From NCBI RefSeq assembly GCF_001431725.1, contig NZ_CP013106.1, positions 1,488,001 through 1,552,000 on the forward strand: a stretch of 64,000 nt of DNA. Reading direction: 5' to 3'. Positions 51,031-59,735 of this stretch are shown here, in pieces; position 1 is the first letter of the stretch; each line of letters begins with the position of its first letter. Below the pieces are notes generated by a model. That model did no database searches, was not told where the DNA came from, and saw only the letters and a list, made by a program, of their open reading frames with translations. Source of the DNA: Halomonas huangheensis (lineage in GTDB: Bacteria; Pseudomonadota; Gammaproteobacteria; Pseudomonadales; Halomonadaceae). Made by a program: the position numbers and the translations under genes.

Positions 51031-52062
51031 TCAGGCTGCCTGCTGGCGTTGCGCCAGCTGTTGTTTGGCCATTTTCAGCATCACCCGGCGCAGGCGGGCC
51101 AGGCCGACATCATGCTGATAGAGGTTCTCGTGGTTGCGGGCGTCAGGGGCCAGGTTCTCGAGAATGATGCGGTCCTGTTCCAGTACGTCCCAGTGCAACT
51201 GCTCGAGCCTGGTGCGGTAGAAGAAACGCCATACCTGGCGCTGCCAGCCACTGACCTTGCGGATCCGCCAGAAGAATACTCGAGTGTTGTCCTTGTCCTC
51301 CGGCACGGCCATGCCGACGATCCAGAAGGGGCCGCCCGGACCGAAGCGTTGCTGATAGGGGATCGACAGACGCAGCCACAGGGCACCGGTATTGCCGTAT
51401 TCCACCCAGTCGAAGTTGACGCCGGACTGCCCGGTCTTCTTGAAGATAAAGCCGCTGTCGGTGGGTTCCAGCTCCATCTCGGCCTGACGATCACCTTCCG
51501 CCATGGAGTGCGAGTCGGAGTGCAGATAGGTGCCGTGCATGGGGTCCATGACGTTGTCGATGGCGTACTGGTAGTTGCACTTCCAGGTAGCAGTGCAGAG
51601 GAAATGTCCGTAGCTCTCTTCGTCGGTCAACTGCTCGGGGAGCACCAGCTCGCATGGCTGTTCGTCGGGTGTGGTGGCGAAATAGATAAAGATGGCGCCA
51701 TGTGCCTCCTGGACTGGATAGCGGCGCACGCAGCCTTGTCCGACCAACGGGCTGTTGCTGATGGCTGGGACATCGCAGACTTCACCTTCACCGTTGACTT
51801 CGACGCCGTGGTACCAGCAGGCCAGGCGATTGCCCAGGTTCCAGCCCTTGGACAGTCGAGCACCGCGGTGCGGGCAACGATCTTCAATGGCATGCAGTGT
51901 GCCATCGTGATCACGCCATAGCGCCAGATTCTCACCCAGGCGGGTGATGCCTACGGGATTGCTGCCGACTTCCCAACTGGCAGCGACGGGATACCACATG
52001 GAACGCAGACCACTATCCAGATAATCCTGAACGGAAGTGTCAGTGGAAGATGCACTGGTCAT
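51031..52062 (-). CDS. Rieske non-heme iron oxygenase, terminal subunit
   Basis: A 343-residue terminal oxygenase of the ring-hydroxylating type. The Rieske [2Fe-2S] ligands are Cys63, His65 (DRCPHRGARL) and Cys82, His85 (LACWYHGVEV). The mononuclear iron site follows as DNVMDPMHGTYLHSD, supplying His176 and His181. Its size and lack of a small beta subunit gene place it near the phthalate/vanillate-demethylase-like oxygenases, which include dioxygenases and O- or N-demethylases. So either ring dihydroxylation or demethylation is possible; the extradiol enzyme nearby favours a ring substrate. Confidence 0.93.
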   Translation of the reverse strand: MTSASSTDTSVQDYLDSGLRSMWYPVAASWEVGSNPVGITRLGENLALWRDHDGTLHAIEDRCPHRGARLSKGWNLGNRLACWYHGVEVNGEGEVCDVPAISNSPLVGQGCVRRYPVQEAHGAIFIYFATTPDEQPCELVLPEQLTDEESYGHFLCTATWKCNYQYAIDNVMDPMHGTYLHSDSHSMAEGDRQAEMELEPTDSGFIFKKTGQSGVNFDWVEYGNTGALWLRLSIPYQQRFGPGGPFWIVGMAVPEDKDNTRVFFWRIRKVSGWQRQVWRFFYRTRLEQLHWDVLEQDRIILENLAPDARNHENLYQHDVGLARLRRVMLKMAKQQLAQRQQAA

Positions 52063-52129
52063 GACTCGACCTCGTTATTGGATTGTGCGATTGGGGTGAG
52101 TGCAGGGAAATGTTGAAGACGATGGCTAA

Positions 52130-52432
52130 CTAACCAAGAACCGCCATTTCCTGAAGGAAGCTCTCCTGAGTCCAGACCTGACCATGGCGATCATGGTGCT
52201 CCCGGGCATTGAGGCCTTCTACCAGCGAATCAAGCTCTGTCACACCATCGGAAAACACTTCCTGGAGAGCGTCGATGAGGGACATTTCGAATGCACCAGG
52301 CACACTGGAACGGGTCTGCCAGACAGGGTTGGCAAAGCCTCCGGGGGCTTCGATGTAGCCCTGGCCGGGTTCGCTGGAAGGGATGATGCGTTGCCAGTCT
52401 TTCAACTGAGGGTTGTAGTCTTGATGAGCCAT
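52130..52432 (-). CDS. Small oxygenase-associated protein
   Basis: A 100-residue soluble protein starting MAHQDYNPQLKDWQRIIPSS. It ends with a helical part (MSLIDALQEVFSDGVTELD, then WTQESFLQEMAVLG). Similar small proteins next to Rieske oxygenase genes are annotated as having a 'recombinase-like helix-turn-helix' domain; I recall this group but am only moderately sure. It lies between the ferredoxin (three bases) and oxygenase genes, so a role in assembly or regulation of the oxygenase is likely. No catalytic residues are evident. Confidence 0.6.
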   Translation of the reverse strand: MAHQDYNPQLKDWQRIIPSSEPGQGYIEAPGGFANPVWQTRSSVPGAFEMSLIDALQEVFSDGVTELDSLVEGLNAREHHDRHGQVWTQESFLQEMAVLG

Positions 52433-52435
52433 GGT

Positions 52436-52753
52436 TCAGTTCTCCTCACTGGTCTGAAGTTGCACTTCATCGTCGATGATGCGCACCGGGTAGACATGAA
52501 GGTCGCGGTCCGCCGGCTCGCGTAGGCACTTACCGGTGCGGATATCGAAGGTGGCTTCATGAAGGGGGCATTCGACTTGACCATCCTCGACGAAGCCCTG
52601 CGACAACAGCGCATAGGCATGGGGGCAGACGTCTTCGAGGGCGTAGTACTCGCCATCGAGGACATAGACTCCGATTTCCTTGTCGTCGAGCTTGGCGGAG
52701 TAGGGGAAGTCCTCCTGAACCTGTCCGGTCTTGCAGACGGTTATCCAACTCAT
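52436..52753 (-). CDS. Rieske-type [2Fe-2S] ferredoxin
   Basis: A 105-residue Rieske ferredoxin, similar to MocE/BphA3. Ligands are Cys43, His45 (DVCPHAYALL) and Cys62, His65 (VECPLHEATF). It shuttles electrons from the FAD reductase to the terminal oxygenase, all encoded in this operon, of which it is the first gene. A sigma70 promoter with a putative IclR site lies just upstream. Confidence 0.93.
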   Translation of the reverse strand: MSWITVCKTGQVQEDFPYSAKLDDKEIGVYVLDGEYYALEDVCPHAYALLSQGFVEDGQVECPLHEATFDIRTGKCLREPADRDLHVYPVRIIDDEVQLQTSEEN

Positions 52754-52792
52754 GATGCGGTCCTCATCGGTCGGGGATGGGGTGTTGTTGTA

Positions 52793-52822
52793 TCAATTAT
52801 GAAACTACGTTTTTTATATGAT
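52793..52822 (-). promoter_or_regulatory. Putative IclR operator, site 2
   Basis: It reads ATGAAACT, three bases, TTTTTTATATGA on the plus strand, matching site 1 at 19 of 24 positions. It starts about 13 bases downstream of the -10 of the ferredoxin promoter, almost the same placement as at iclR. Confidence 0.6.
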
Positions 52823-52835
52823 CCGATGAGGGCTC

Positions 52836-52863
52836 AGTATAGGGACGATAATGTATCTGTCAA
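52836..52863 (-). promoter_or_regulatory. Strong sigma70 promoter of the Rieske operon
   Basis: On the minus strand a consensus TTGACA (52863-52858) and TATACT (52841-52836) are separated by 16 bases. The transcript would start near 52829 and enter the putative operator. Such a strong core promoter suits control by a repressor. Confidence 0.7.
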
Positions 52864-52979
52864 TACTATATAGTAATGCTTGTATAGGCACACCACTCCA
52901 TCGCCTGATGGCATGTAGCCTCAGGCTGGGTAGAGGTAGAGGTAGAGGGAGAAACAGAGAAGCAGGAAGGGTGAGCTAT

Positions 52980-53759
52980 CTAACGCAGTCCGGTACTCAG
53001 CGAGAGGCTGTAATCATTGGAAGGGATATGCATGACCTGCCAGGCGACAGTGGTGCCGTCCTCCAGGCGATAGAAGGTCTCCAGCCTCAGGCCGAAGAGG
53101 GTGGAGGTGTCCTGGCTCGAGAGCATCACTTTGGCTACTGCCTTGGGCAAACGCACCATGCGGAGATGGTTCTCGGCGTGGCTGAGCGTCACGCGACCCT
53201 GGGTTTCGAGCAACGGCAGTATGCTTTCATGCTCCAGAGCTTCGGTTTCTGCTTCGAGTAGAGCGGAGGCCATGTCGGTGCGCAGGTATATCTCGGTGTG
53301 GCAATCGAAAGCGCCGTCGATACGATCCTGGCGCACCAGGTGAACATAGCCGCTTGTACACTCCCCGAGAATCCGACTCCAGGCGCCGGGACGAAGCACT
53401 CGCTCCCGCTTCAACAGGTGGATGAAGACCATCCTCACGCGCGCGCCATCAGGGCGGATGAAGTGGAAGGCTGGAGTGGTAATTTCGCGACGATGATCGC
53501 CTCCCGCCACGAAGGTGCCGAGCCGTCGTCGGCGGTGAAGCTCACCGCTCTCCACCAACTCGCGCAGCGCTTTTTGAATGGTGCCAAGGCTCACCGGCAG
53601 AGTTTCCGCCAGAGCCTGCTCGGTGGGCAAGCGCGTCCCTTCGCCAAGATGGCCCTCCACGATCAGCTCGATGATCGCATCGCGCAGGCAAAGATATTTG
53701 GGGGACTTGGGAGAACGTTCGAGATGTCGCGAGGTGCGCTCGGCCAGCAGAGGTAGCAC
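52980..53759 (-). CDS. GntR-family regulator, UTRA (HutC) domain
   Basis: A 259-residue regulator with an N-terminal GntR winged helix (LPTEQALAETLPVSLGTIQK, residues about 43-62) and a C-terminal UTRA effector-binding domain (SALLEAETEALEHESILPLL and ending TVAWQVMHIPSNDYSLSL). HutC-type proteins respond to small metabolites. It lies upstream of the Rieske operon and downstream of the GMC gene on the same strand, and may control either. Together with IclR it suggests two-signal control of the cluster. Confidence 0.85.
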   Translation of the reverse strand: MLPLLAERTSRHLERSPKSPKYLCLRDAIIELIVEGHLGEGTRLPTEQALAETLPVSLGTIQKALRELVESGELHRRRRLGTFVAGGDHRREITTPAFHFIRPDGARVRMVFIHLLKRERVLRPGAWSRILGECTSGYVHLVRQDRIDGAFDCHTEIYLRTDMASALLEAETEALEHESILPLLETQGRVTLSHAENHLRMVRLPKAVAKVMLSSQDTSTLFGLRLETFYRLEDGTTVAWQVMHIPSNDYSLSLSTGLR

Positions 53760-53852
53760 GGCACTGCCTTCAGTTGAGGTGGATGGGATGAGGAAAGTCT
53801 ATCAGGGATAGGCTCCGCCCATAAGGTGGCTCCCGCCGGAAGCCGTTGTTTC

Positions 53853-55478
53853 TCAACCGTGCACAGTGGATGGCTGCAAAACCAGGTCGGCGCCTTTTTC
53901 GCCGATCATCATCGTCGCCGCGCAGATGTTGGCCGAAGGAATCTCGGGCATGATCGAGGAGTCGATGACTCTCAAGTTCTCGAGGCCATGGACGCGTAGC
54001 TGATCATCGACCACCGCCATCGAGTCACTGGCTGGTCCCATTCGTGCGGTGCCGTTGAGGTGGTAGGACGACACACCATAGCGGCGGGCATACGCCAGCA
54101 GATCCTCATCGCTCTGGTGATCGGCACCAGGCAGTGCCTCCGTATCCATATAGGGGGATAGAGCCTTGCTGGCGAGCAGACGGCGCGCCAGACGAATGCC
54201 TTTGACGAGAACTTCACGATCTTCTGACTCTTTCAGGTAGTTGGGTTGCACGATCGGGGCGGCTAGAGGATCTGCGCTGGTGATATGCACGTGACCGCTA
54301 CTGCGCGGCCGGTGCTGCCAGAAGCCACAGGTCATGCCGGGATAGTCGTCGAGCATGCCGACGTAGCCCTGCCGATAGCTGGCCGGAGTGAAGACGCCCT
54401 GCAGGTCCGGGCGCTCAAGCTCCTCCGTGGATTTCCAGAAGATATGCACCAGTGATGGGCTGAGCGCGAGGATGCTGGGGCGACGGCATAGCCAGTTGGC
54501 AATCTGGCGTACCAGTCGTAGACCCCGAGCTTGCTCATTGAGCGTGGTGCTGTTGCGGACTCGTCCCACAATACGTACCGAGTAGTGGTCCTTGAGGTTG
54601 GCGCCCACGCCGGGCAGGTCATGGACGATAGGAATGTTGATTGAGTCGAGCAACTCGCGCGGCCCGACCCCGGATAGCTGCAGCAGCTTCGGGGTATTGA
54701 CTGCCCCCGCGCTGACGATGATTTCGCGCCTGGCCGTCAGACGAGTGAGCGCGCGAGTCTTGAGATCAAGGTATTCCACGCCGGTTGCCCGCTTGCCGTC
54801 GAACAGCACACGAGTGGCCAGGGAGTTGCAGAGGAGAGTGAGGTTGGGGCGTCGCATTGCAGGCCGGAGGTAGGCGCGGGCAGTACTCATGCGTAGGCCG
54901 TGATGGATGGTGCGTTGGAAATAACCTACGCCTTGTTGATACGCGCCGTTGTAGTCCGGGTTGCGAGGGATTCCCTGTTGTTCAGCGCCCTCGATGAAGG
55001 CTTCACAAATCGGGTGGGTCCAGTCGATATCGCTGACGGGGAGAAGGCCGTCGCGACCGCGTAGCTGCTCATCTCCCTCCTTGCGATGCTCGATCTTTCT
55101 GAAGTAAGGCAGCACACTTTGATAGTCCCAGCCGCTGTTGCCGAGATTCGCCCAGTGATCGTAATCAGCCTGTTGGCCTCGGTTGAACACCAGTCCATTG
55201 ATCGAGGTCGAGCCACCTAGCGTTCGTCCCTGGGGAATGGGAATTTCGCGTTCACAGGTTTGCGCATTGGGTGCGGTCTTGAACTGCCATGCGAAGCGTG
55301 GATTGAAGATCATCTTGATGAAGCCTGCTGGCACATGAAGGAACGGATGATGATCCTTTGGGCCAGCTTCCAGCAGGCAGACATTGAATCTACCATCGGC
55401 ACTCAGGCGATGGGCGAGTATGGCGCCCGCTGCGCCGCTGCCGATAATGATGTAATCGAAGTCTGCCTGTCTGGTCAT
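53853..55478 (-). CDS. GMC-family FAD oxidoreductase
   Basis: A 541-residue glucose-methanol-choline oxidoreductase. The FAD motif is at the start (YIIIGSGAAGAILAHRLSAD), the GMC signature RTLGGSTSINGLVFNRGQ near residue 83, and the C-terminal catalytic pair in SSYHLNGTARMG (His) and PEIPSANICAATMM (Asn). It oxidises an alcohol, usually with a quinone or oxygen as acceptor. Its role in the neighbouring catabolic island is unclear; it could process an alkyl alcohol side chain. The start at 55478 is set by the FAD motif. It diverges from the CoA-transferase gene by 195 bases. Confidence 0.9.
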   Translation of the reverse strand: MTRQADFDYIIIGSGAAGAILAHRLSADGRFNVCLLEAGPKDHHPFLHVPAGFIKMIFNPRFAWQFKTAPNAQTCEREIPIPQGRTLGGSTSINGLVFNRGQQADYDHWANLGNSGWDYQSVLPYFRKIEHRKEGDEQLRGRDGLLPVSDIDWTHPICEAFIEGAEQQGIPRNPDYNGAYQQGVGYFQRTIHHGLRMSTARAYLRPAMRRPNLTLLCNSLATRVLFDGKRATGVEYLDLKTRALTRLTARREIIVSAGAVNTPKLLQLSGVGPRELLDSINIPIVHDLPGVGANLKDHYSVRIVGRVRNSTTLNEQARGLRLVRQIANWLCRRPSILALSPSLVHIFWKSTEELERPDLQGVFTPASYRQGYVGMLDDYPGMTCGFWQHRPRSSGHVHITSADPLAAPIVQPNYLKESEDREVLVKGIRLARRLLASKALSPYMDTEALPGADHQSDEDLLAYARRYGVSSYHLNGTARMGPASDSMAVVDDQLRVHGLENLRVIDSSIMPEIPSANICAATMMIGEKGADLVLQPSTVHG

Positions 55479-55673
55479 GGCGGCGGTGTTTCCCGGTTGT
55501 AATTGTTGTTTATCAACCAGGGAGCTGTGGTGGGCATCCCGGGCGGGCGCAGAGAGGTCGTACCCACGAGACGTTGTCCGTTGCGACGTCAAATGGGACC
55601 AATACCGAATTGCTGTAGGTGGGGCGCTGCGCCATCCTGCAACCATACATGACAACAGGACTGGAGACGCAAG

Positions 55674-56879
55674 ATGTCGGATCAGGCAACAGGTGGTATG
55701 GCACTGGAGGGGCTTAAAGTACTGGAGCTTGGGCAACTGATCGCCGGGCCTTTTGCGACCAGGTTGCTGGGTGAATTTGGTGCCGATGTGATCAAGGTCG
55801 AGCCGCCGGGCGTAGGAGATCCGCTACGTCGCTGGCGCAAGCTGCAGGACGGCACCTCGCTGTGGTGGCATGTGCAGTCACGCAACAAGCGCTCGCTGAC
55901 GCTCAACCTGCGTGACCCCGAGGGCCAGGATATCGTACGTCGCCTGGTGACCGAGTGTGATGTGGTGGTCGAGAACTTTCGGCCGGGCACGCTGGAGTCC
56001 TGGGGCCTGGGATGGGGCGAGCTTTCGGCGCTGAACCCGCGTTTGATCATGGTCCGTGTCTCGGGTTATGGGCAGACCGGCCCCTATCGTGACAAACCGG
56101 GTTTTGGGGTAGTCGGTGAGGCCATGGGCGGGTTGCGTTACCTGACTGGTCAGCCTGGAGAACCTTCGGTGAGAGTTGGCGTCAGCATCGGCGATTCCCT
56201 GTCGGCGCTGTATGCGGTAATCGGCACCTTGCTGGCACTGCAGGAGCGTCAACGTAGTGGCAAGGGGCAGTTTATCGATGTGGCACTGTATGAGTCGGTG
56301 TTCGGCATGATGGAGAGCCTGCTGCCCGAATACGATGCGACCGGGGAGATTCGCCAGCCTGGTGGTAGTGCACTGCCGGGCATCACCCCCTCCAATGCCT
56401 ATGCCTGTCGTGGTGGTGATTACGTGCTGATTGCCGGCAATGGCGACAGCATCTTCAAGCGCCTGATGGTCGCCATTGGGCGTGATGATCTCGCCGAGGA
56501 TTCGCGTCTGACGCACAACGACGGACGCACGGCGCATGCCGAGCGGATCGATGGTGCCATCGGCCAGTGGACCGCCGAGCATCCCCGCGAGCATGTTCTT
56601 GAGGTGCTGGAAGCGGCACGAGTACCGGTGGGCTTCCCCTATACCGCTGAGGACATTGTCAGTGACCCGCACTATCAGGCCCGCGAGATGATCCAGAGCA
56701 TCCAACTGGCTTCCGGGTCGTCGCTGAAGGTGCCGGGTGTATTGCCCCGGCTCAGCCGCACACCGGGACGGATCAGTGGTGGAGGGCCGGAGCTCGGTCA
56801 GCATACGCGTGAGGTGTTGGACGAACTGGGCATTGATGAGCAGACCCAACACAAGCTGCGCGAGAGGGGCATTCTGTAA
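55674..56879 (+). CDS. Class III (CaiB/BaiF) CoA-transferase
   Basis: A 401-residue family III acyl-CoA transferase. LELGQLIAGPFATRLLGEFG opens the fold, RNKRSLTLNLRDPEGQDIVR and ENFRPGTLESWGLGW follow, and the catalytic aspartate is Asp174 (GVSIGDSLSALYA). It moves CoA between organic acids via a mixed anhydride. The next gene, coding for an HMG-CoA-lyase-like enzyme, begins at the stop, so the transferase likely activates a 3-hydroxy-3-methyl dicarboxylic acid for cleavage. GGAGA precedes the start. Confidence 0.9.
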   Translation: MSDQATGGMALEGLKVLELGQLIAGPFATRLLGEFGADVIKVEPPGVGDPLRRWRKLQDGTSLWWHVQSRNKRSLTLNLRDPEGQDIVRRLVTECDVVVENFRPGTLESWGLGWGELSALNPRLIMVRVSGYGQTGPYRDKPGFGVVGEAMGGLRYLTGQPGEPSVRVGVSIGDSLSALYAVIGTLLALQERQRSGKGQFIDVALYESVFGMMESLLPEYDATGEIRQPGGSALPGITPSNAYACRGGDYVLIAGNGDSIFKRLMVAIGRDDLAEDSRLTHNDGRTAHAERIDGAIGQWTAEHPREHVLEVLEAARVPVGFPYTAEDIVSDPHYQAREMIQSIQLASGSSLKVPGVLPRLSRTPGRISGGGPELGQHTREVLDELGIDEQTQHKLRERGIL

Positions 56880-56944
56880 TGCACGATGAGAGGAATGGTG
56901 CGGACGTGAAGAAACAGGCGGGCGTGAAGAATCAGGAGCGAAGC

Positions 56945-57874
56945 ATGTCTCATCGTGGTGAGCGGGTTTATATCAATGATGTGGCGCCGCGAGATGGGCT
57001 GCAGATCGAGAAGCAGTGGGTCACTACCGAGGACAAGATTCGTCTGATCGATGGCCTGAGTACGACCGGGCTGGACAAGATCGAAGCCACGTCCTTCGTG
57101 TCTCCGAAGGCGATCCCCAACCTGGCCGATGCAGCGAAAGTGGTAGAAGGCATCCGCCGGGTCCCGGGCGTGGATATCGTGGTACTGGTGCCCAACGTCA
57201 AGGGCTGCGAGAGAGCGCTGGCGAGCGGCGTCGATGAGATCAATCTGGTGATGTCGGCTAGTGATTCCCACAGCCGGGCCAATCTACGCATGACTCCTGA
57301 GCAGTCGTTGCAGCAGTTTGCCGAGATCATCCGCCTCGCGCAGGGCAGTGGGGTGTTCATCAATGCCTCGCTGTCGACGACCTTCGGCTGCCCGTTTGAC
57401 GGTGATGTGTCGGAGGCTCGCGTAGTGGGATTTGTCGAGCGGCTGCTGGAGCTCGGCGTACAGGGCGTGTCGTTGTGCGATACCACTGGCATGGCCAATC
57501 CGGCTCAGGTGGCACGGTTGTGTGAATCGGTGGTGACCCGCTGGTCCCGGACACCCTTTACCTTGCATGTGCACAATACTAGAGGCATGGGGCTGGCCAA
57601 CTGTCTGGCGGCCTGGCAGTCGGGCATCCAGCATTTCGATGCGGCGCTGGGCGGCCTCGGCGGATGTCCGTTCGCGCCAGGTGCCACCGGCAATGTCTGT
57701 ACCGAGGATCTGGTGCACATGTTCGAGCAGATGGGCGTCGACACCGGTGTTGATCTGGAAGCGCTAATCGCACTGTCGGCAACGCTTCCTGAACTGGTCG
57801 GTCATGATGTCCCGGGGCAAGTGGTCAAGGCCGGCACCTCTGATCGTCGCTATCCTTGTCCGGCGGGTTTGTGA
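56945..57874 (+). CDS. Hydroxymethylglutaryl-CoA-lyase-like enzyme
   Basis: A 309-residue DRE-TIM barrel lyase. The catalytic start VAPRDGLQIEKQWV (Arg-Asp), TSFVSPKAIPNLADAA near residue 52, and the C-terminal glycine/cysteine loop GLGGCPFAPGATGNVCTEDL, with its histidines in HVHNTRGMGLANC, are all HMG-CoA lyase features. It would split 3-hydroxy-3-methylglutaryl-CoA, or a close analogue, into acetyl-CoA and acetoacetate. The start at 56945 has AGGAG six bases upstream; an ATG at 56879 overlapping the previous stop is the alternative. Confidence 0.9.
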   Translation: MSHRGERVYINDVAPRDGLQIEKQWVTTEDKIRLIDGLSTTGLDKIEATSFVSPKAIPNLADAAKVVEGIRRVPGVDIVVLVPNVKGCERALASGVDEINLVMSASDSHSRANLRMTPEQSLQQFAEIIRLAQGSGVFINASLSTTFGCPFDGDVSEARVVGFVERLLELGVQGVSLCDTTGMANPAQVARLCESVVTRWSRTPFTLHVHNTRGMGLANCLAAWQSGIQHFDAALGGLGGCPFAPGATGNVCTEDLVHMFEQMGVDTGVDLEALIALSATLPELVGHDVPGQVVKAGTSDRRYPCPAGL

Positions 57875-58145
57875 CGTAGCCATGTAGGACATTTCCTGAA
57901 TATCGGAGGGTATGTTCCCGGTGTCGTGACGGTGGCTGTGATATCCCCTCGCCTGGCGTCATCATGGTCGATACCGTGCCATGTGCGCCGGGTTGGTATC
58001 GTTGTCGACGATCTTCCCTGGCTGGAATTATCGACGCTCAACCACGCGTAAGCGCAGCTTAATCTTCTGCTGATACCGTGACTCCATTGGGGCCATGGCC
58101 GGACAGCCGTGACCACTGTCACGCTTGATTCGTCAGGGGAGAGAG

Positions 58146-58487
58146 ATGAAAGGCATTGACCATCTAGTAGAGTCCGAGGGTCTCTGCTGGCTGCTGAGCT
58201 GGCAGGAAACCTATGAGCACGAATACGACAACAGGGTACGTCGCCTGCTGCTCAGGGCGAGTGTTGTGATCGCGATACTGATGCTGCTTCATGGTTCCGG
58301 GGTGATTGCTGCGGGAGCGGGGTATGCGCTGATCATGGCCACTTTCCTGAGCTTTCATGCCACCGTGAATACCTTCTTCGACGACTTCTTTGCCAATGGG
58401 GCCTTCAGTGAAGACAACAAGCGTCTTGTGGATTTTTCGCAGGTGATCGTACTAGCCGTTGCGGCTCCGGGCATTCTCTGGTGGTGA
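58146..58487 (+). CDS. Small two-helix membrane protein, unknown
   Basis: A 113-residue protein beginning MKGIDHLVESEGLCWLLSWQ. The first 40 residues are soluble (with YEHEYDNRVRRLLLRAS). Hydrophobic stretches follow at about 38-58 and 60-80, then a loop FFDDFFANGAFSEDNKRL and a short hydrophobic end. Ribosome-binding GGGGAGAG precedes the ATG. The family is not recognised. It stands alone between the HMG-CoA-lyase-like and BluB genes; the preceding 271-base gap shows nothing I can identify. Confidence 0.6.
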   Translation: MKGIDHLVESEGLCWLLSWQETYEHEYDNRVRRLLLRASVVIAILMLLHGSGVIAAGAGYALIMATFLSFHATVNTFFDDFFANGAFSEDNKRLVDFSQVIVLAVAAPGILWW

Positions 58488-58573
58488 CCCTGCAGTGATC
58501 TGAAGCCTCTCCCTGTTGAACCGATTGATCCGATCTGGTGGTAGTGACGTGCTGCCAGGTTGCCTATGTTTGT

Positions 58574-58612
58574 CCAGTGTGTTGAATTGACCTGCCCAGT
58601 GTGTTGAATTGA
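58574..58612 (+). repeat. 17-bp direct repeat upstream of bluB
   Basis: CCAGTGTGTTGAATTGA occurs exactly at 58574-58590 and 58596-58612, 22 bases apart from start to start (two helical turns). This spacing fits tandem binding of a regulator. A cobalamin riboswitch was looked for here and not found. Confidence 0.55.
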
Positions 58613-58703
58613 AAAGGAAAGCCTGGAAGTCTTCGCTGACTGCTCCATGGCGTCAGGGCGGCGCAATGCTGCCGATTTCCGCTATCTGCCGTGGAGAGCA
58701 TCA

Positions 58704-59447
58704 ATGACTCGCTCGCATCACTCCTTTAGTGAGGACTTCAGTGAGGAAGAGCGCCGTGGGCTTTACCGAGCCATTTACGAGCGTCGTGATGTGCGTTCCC
58801 AATTCCTGCCCGATCCGATTCCCTCTGATGTGCTGGGGCGGCTGTTGGAGGCCGCTCACCATGCACCTTCAGTCGGCTTCATGCAGCCCTGGGACTTCCT
58901 GGTGATCGATAGCATCGAGGTGCGGCGCCGGGTGCTGGAGAATTTCGAGCACGAAAATACCCGAGCGGCCGACAACTACGATGGTGAACGACGTTCCTCC
59001 TATCTCGCCCTCAAGTTGCAGGGCATCCTCGATAGCCCGCTGAATATCTGCATCACCTGCGATCGCAGTCGGGGCGGTCCCACGGTGCTGGGTCGTAACA
59101 CCATCGTCGAGACGGACCTGTTCAGTACCTGCCTGGCGGTACAGAACCTATGGCTGGCCGCACGCGCAGAGGGGATCGGCGTCGGTTGGGTCAGCATCCT
59201 CGATCAGCAACGCCTGGCCCAGGTACTGGAACTGCCGGAATCGGTATATCCGCTGGCCTATCTGTGTGTCGGTTATGTCAGTGAATTCCTCGAGCAGCCG
59301 GAGCTGGAAGCCAGGGGATGGCGCTCGCGGCTGCCTCTGCAACAGCTGGTGCATCACAACGGCTGGCAGCAGACATTGGACGCTGAACACCCGCTGGCCG
59401 AGTGGCTATCCGAGAGATCCAGCGGCATCTCTTCTCGGGATACTTGA
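58704..59447 (+). CDS. bluB: 5,6-dimethylbenzimidazole synthase BluB
   Basis: A 247-residue nitroreductase-fold flavoenzyme that breaks reduced FMN with oxygen to make 5,6-dimethylbenzimidazole, the lower ligand of cobalamin. Family features are IYERRDVRSQFLPDPIPSD near residue 24, AAHHAPSVGFMQPWDFLVI, and later GVGWVSILDQQRL. It lies next to a cobalamin riboswitch locus but upstream of the riboswitch, so it is under separate control. The start at 58704 is in the expected place before the family's N-terminal helix. Confidence 0.9.
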   Translation: MTRSHHSFSEDFSEEERRGLYRAIYERRDVRSQFLPDPIPSDVLGRLLEAAHHAPSVGFMQPWDFLVIDSIEVRRRVLENFEHENTRAADNYDGERRSSYLALKLQGILDSPLNICITCDRSRGGPTVLGRNTIVETDLFSTCLAVQNLWLAARAEGIGVGWVSILDQQRLAQVLELPESVYPLAYLCVGYVSEFLEQPELEARGWRSRLPLQQLVHHNGWQQTLDAEHPLAEWLSERSSGISSRDT

Positions 59448-59456
59448 GCATGCAGA

Positions 59457-59486
59457 TTGCACCTGTCTGGAAAATTGCTTTACGAT
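59457..59486 (+). promoter_or_regulatory. Predicted promoter of the cobalamin operon
   Basis: TTGCAC (59457-59462) and TACGAT (59481-59486) are separated by 18 bases, placing the transcript start a few bases before the riboswitch. The match is moderate. Confidence 0.35.
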
Positions 59487-59490
59487 AATC

Positions 59491-59690
59491 GAATCGAGAC
59501 AGGTGCCCCTGCCATTCAGGGGATAATCGAGAAGTATGGTACGGCCGTGTTTTGGCCAATCCCATCGCTGCCCCCGCAACGGTAATGAATGAGTAGCTTG
59601 CAGAGACCACTGGCCCCGGCCGGGAAGGTGCAGGCGACTGCGTTTCTCCACTGGAAACGCGCTCATCGAGCCCGGAGACCGGCCTGTCAC
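59491..59690 (+). promoter_or_regulatory. Cobalamin riboswitch
   Basis: This leader has the hallmarks of an adenosylcobalamin riboswitch: GACAGGTGCC at the 5' end, CTGCCCCCGCAACGGTAA near 59567-59584, and the B12 box GAGCCCGGAGACCGGCCTG near 59668-59686. GACAGG pairs with CCTGTC to close the outer stem. It ends about 45 bases before cbtB, so coenzyme B12 should repress the CbtB-CbtA-chelatase-CobB transcript. Confidence 0.92.
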
Positions 59691-59735
59691 ACTGATCCAT
59701 CCAATGGCGGTGCGGCGGGCACCCAGGGGTACAAG

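Noticed and set aside
58488..58703. Cobalamin riboswitch upstream of bluB
   Set aside because: No B12 box or CCGCAAC-type segment is present; only a 17-bp direct repeat.
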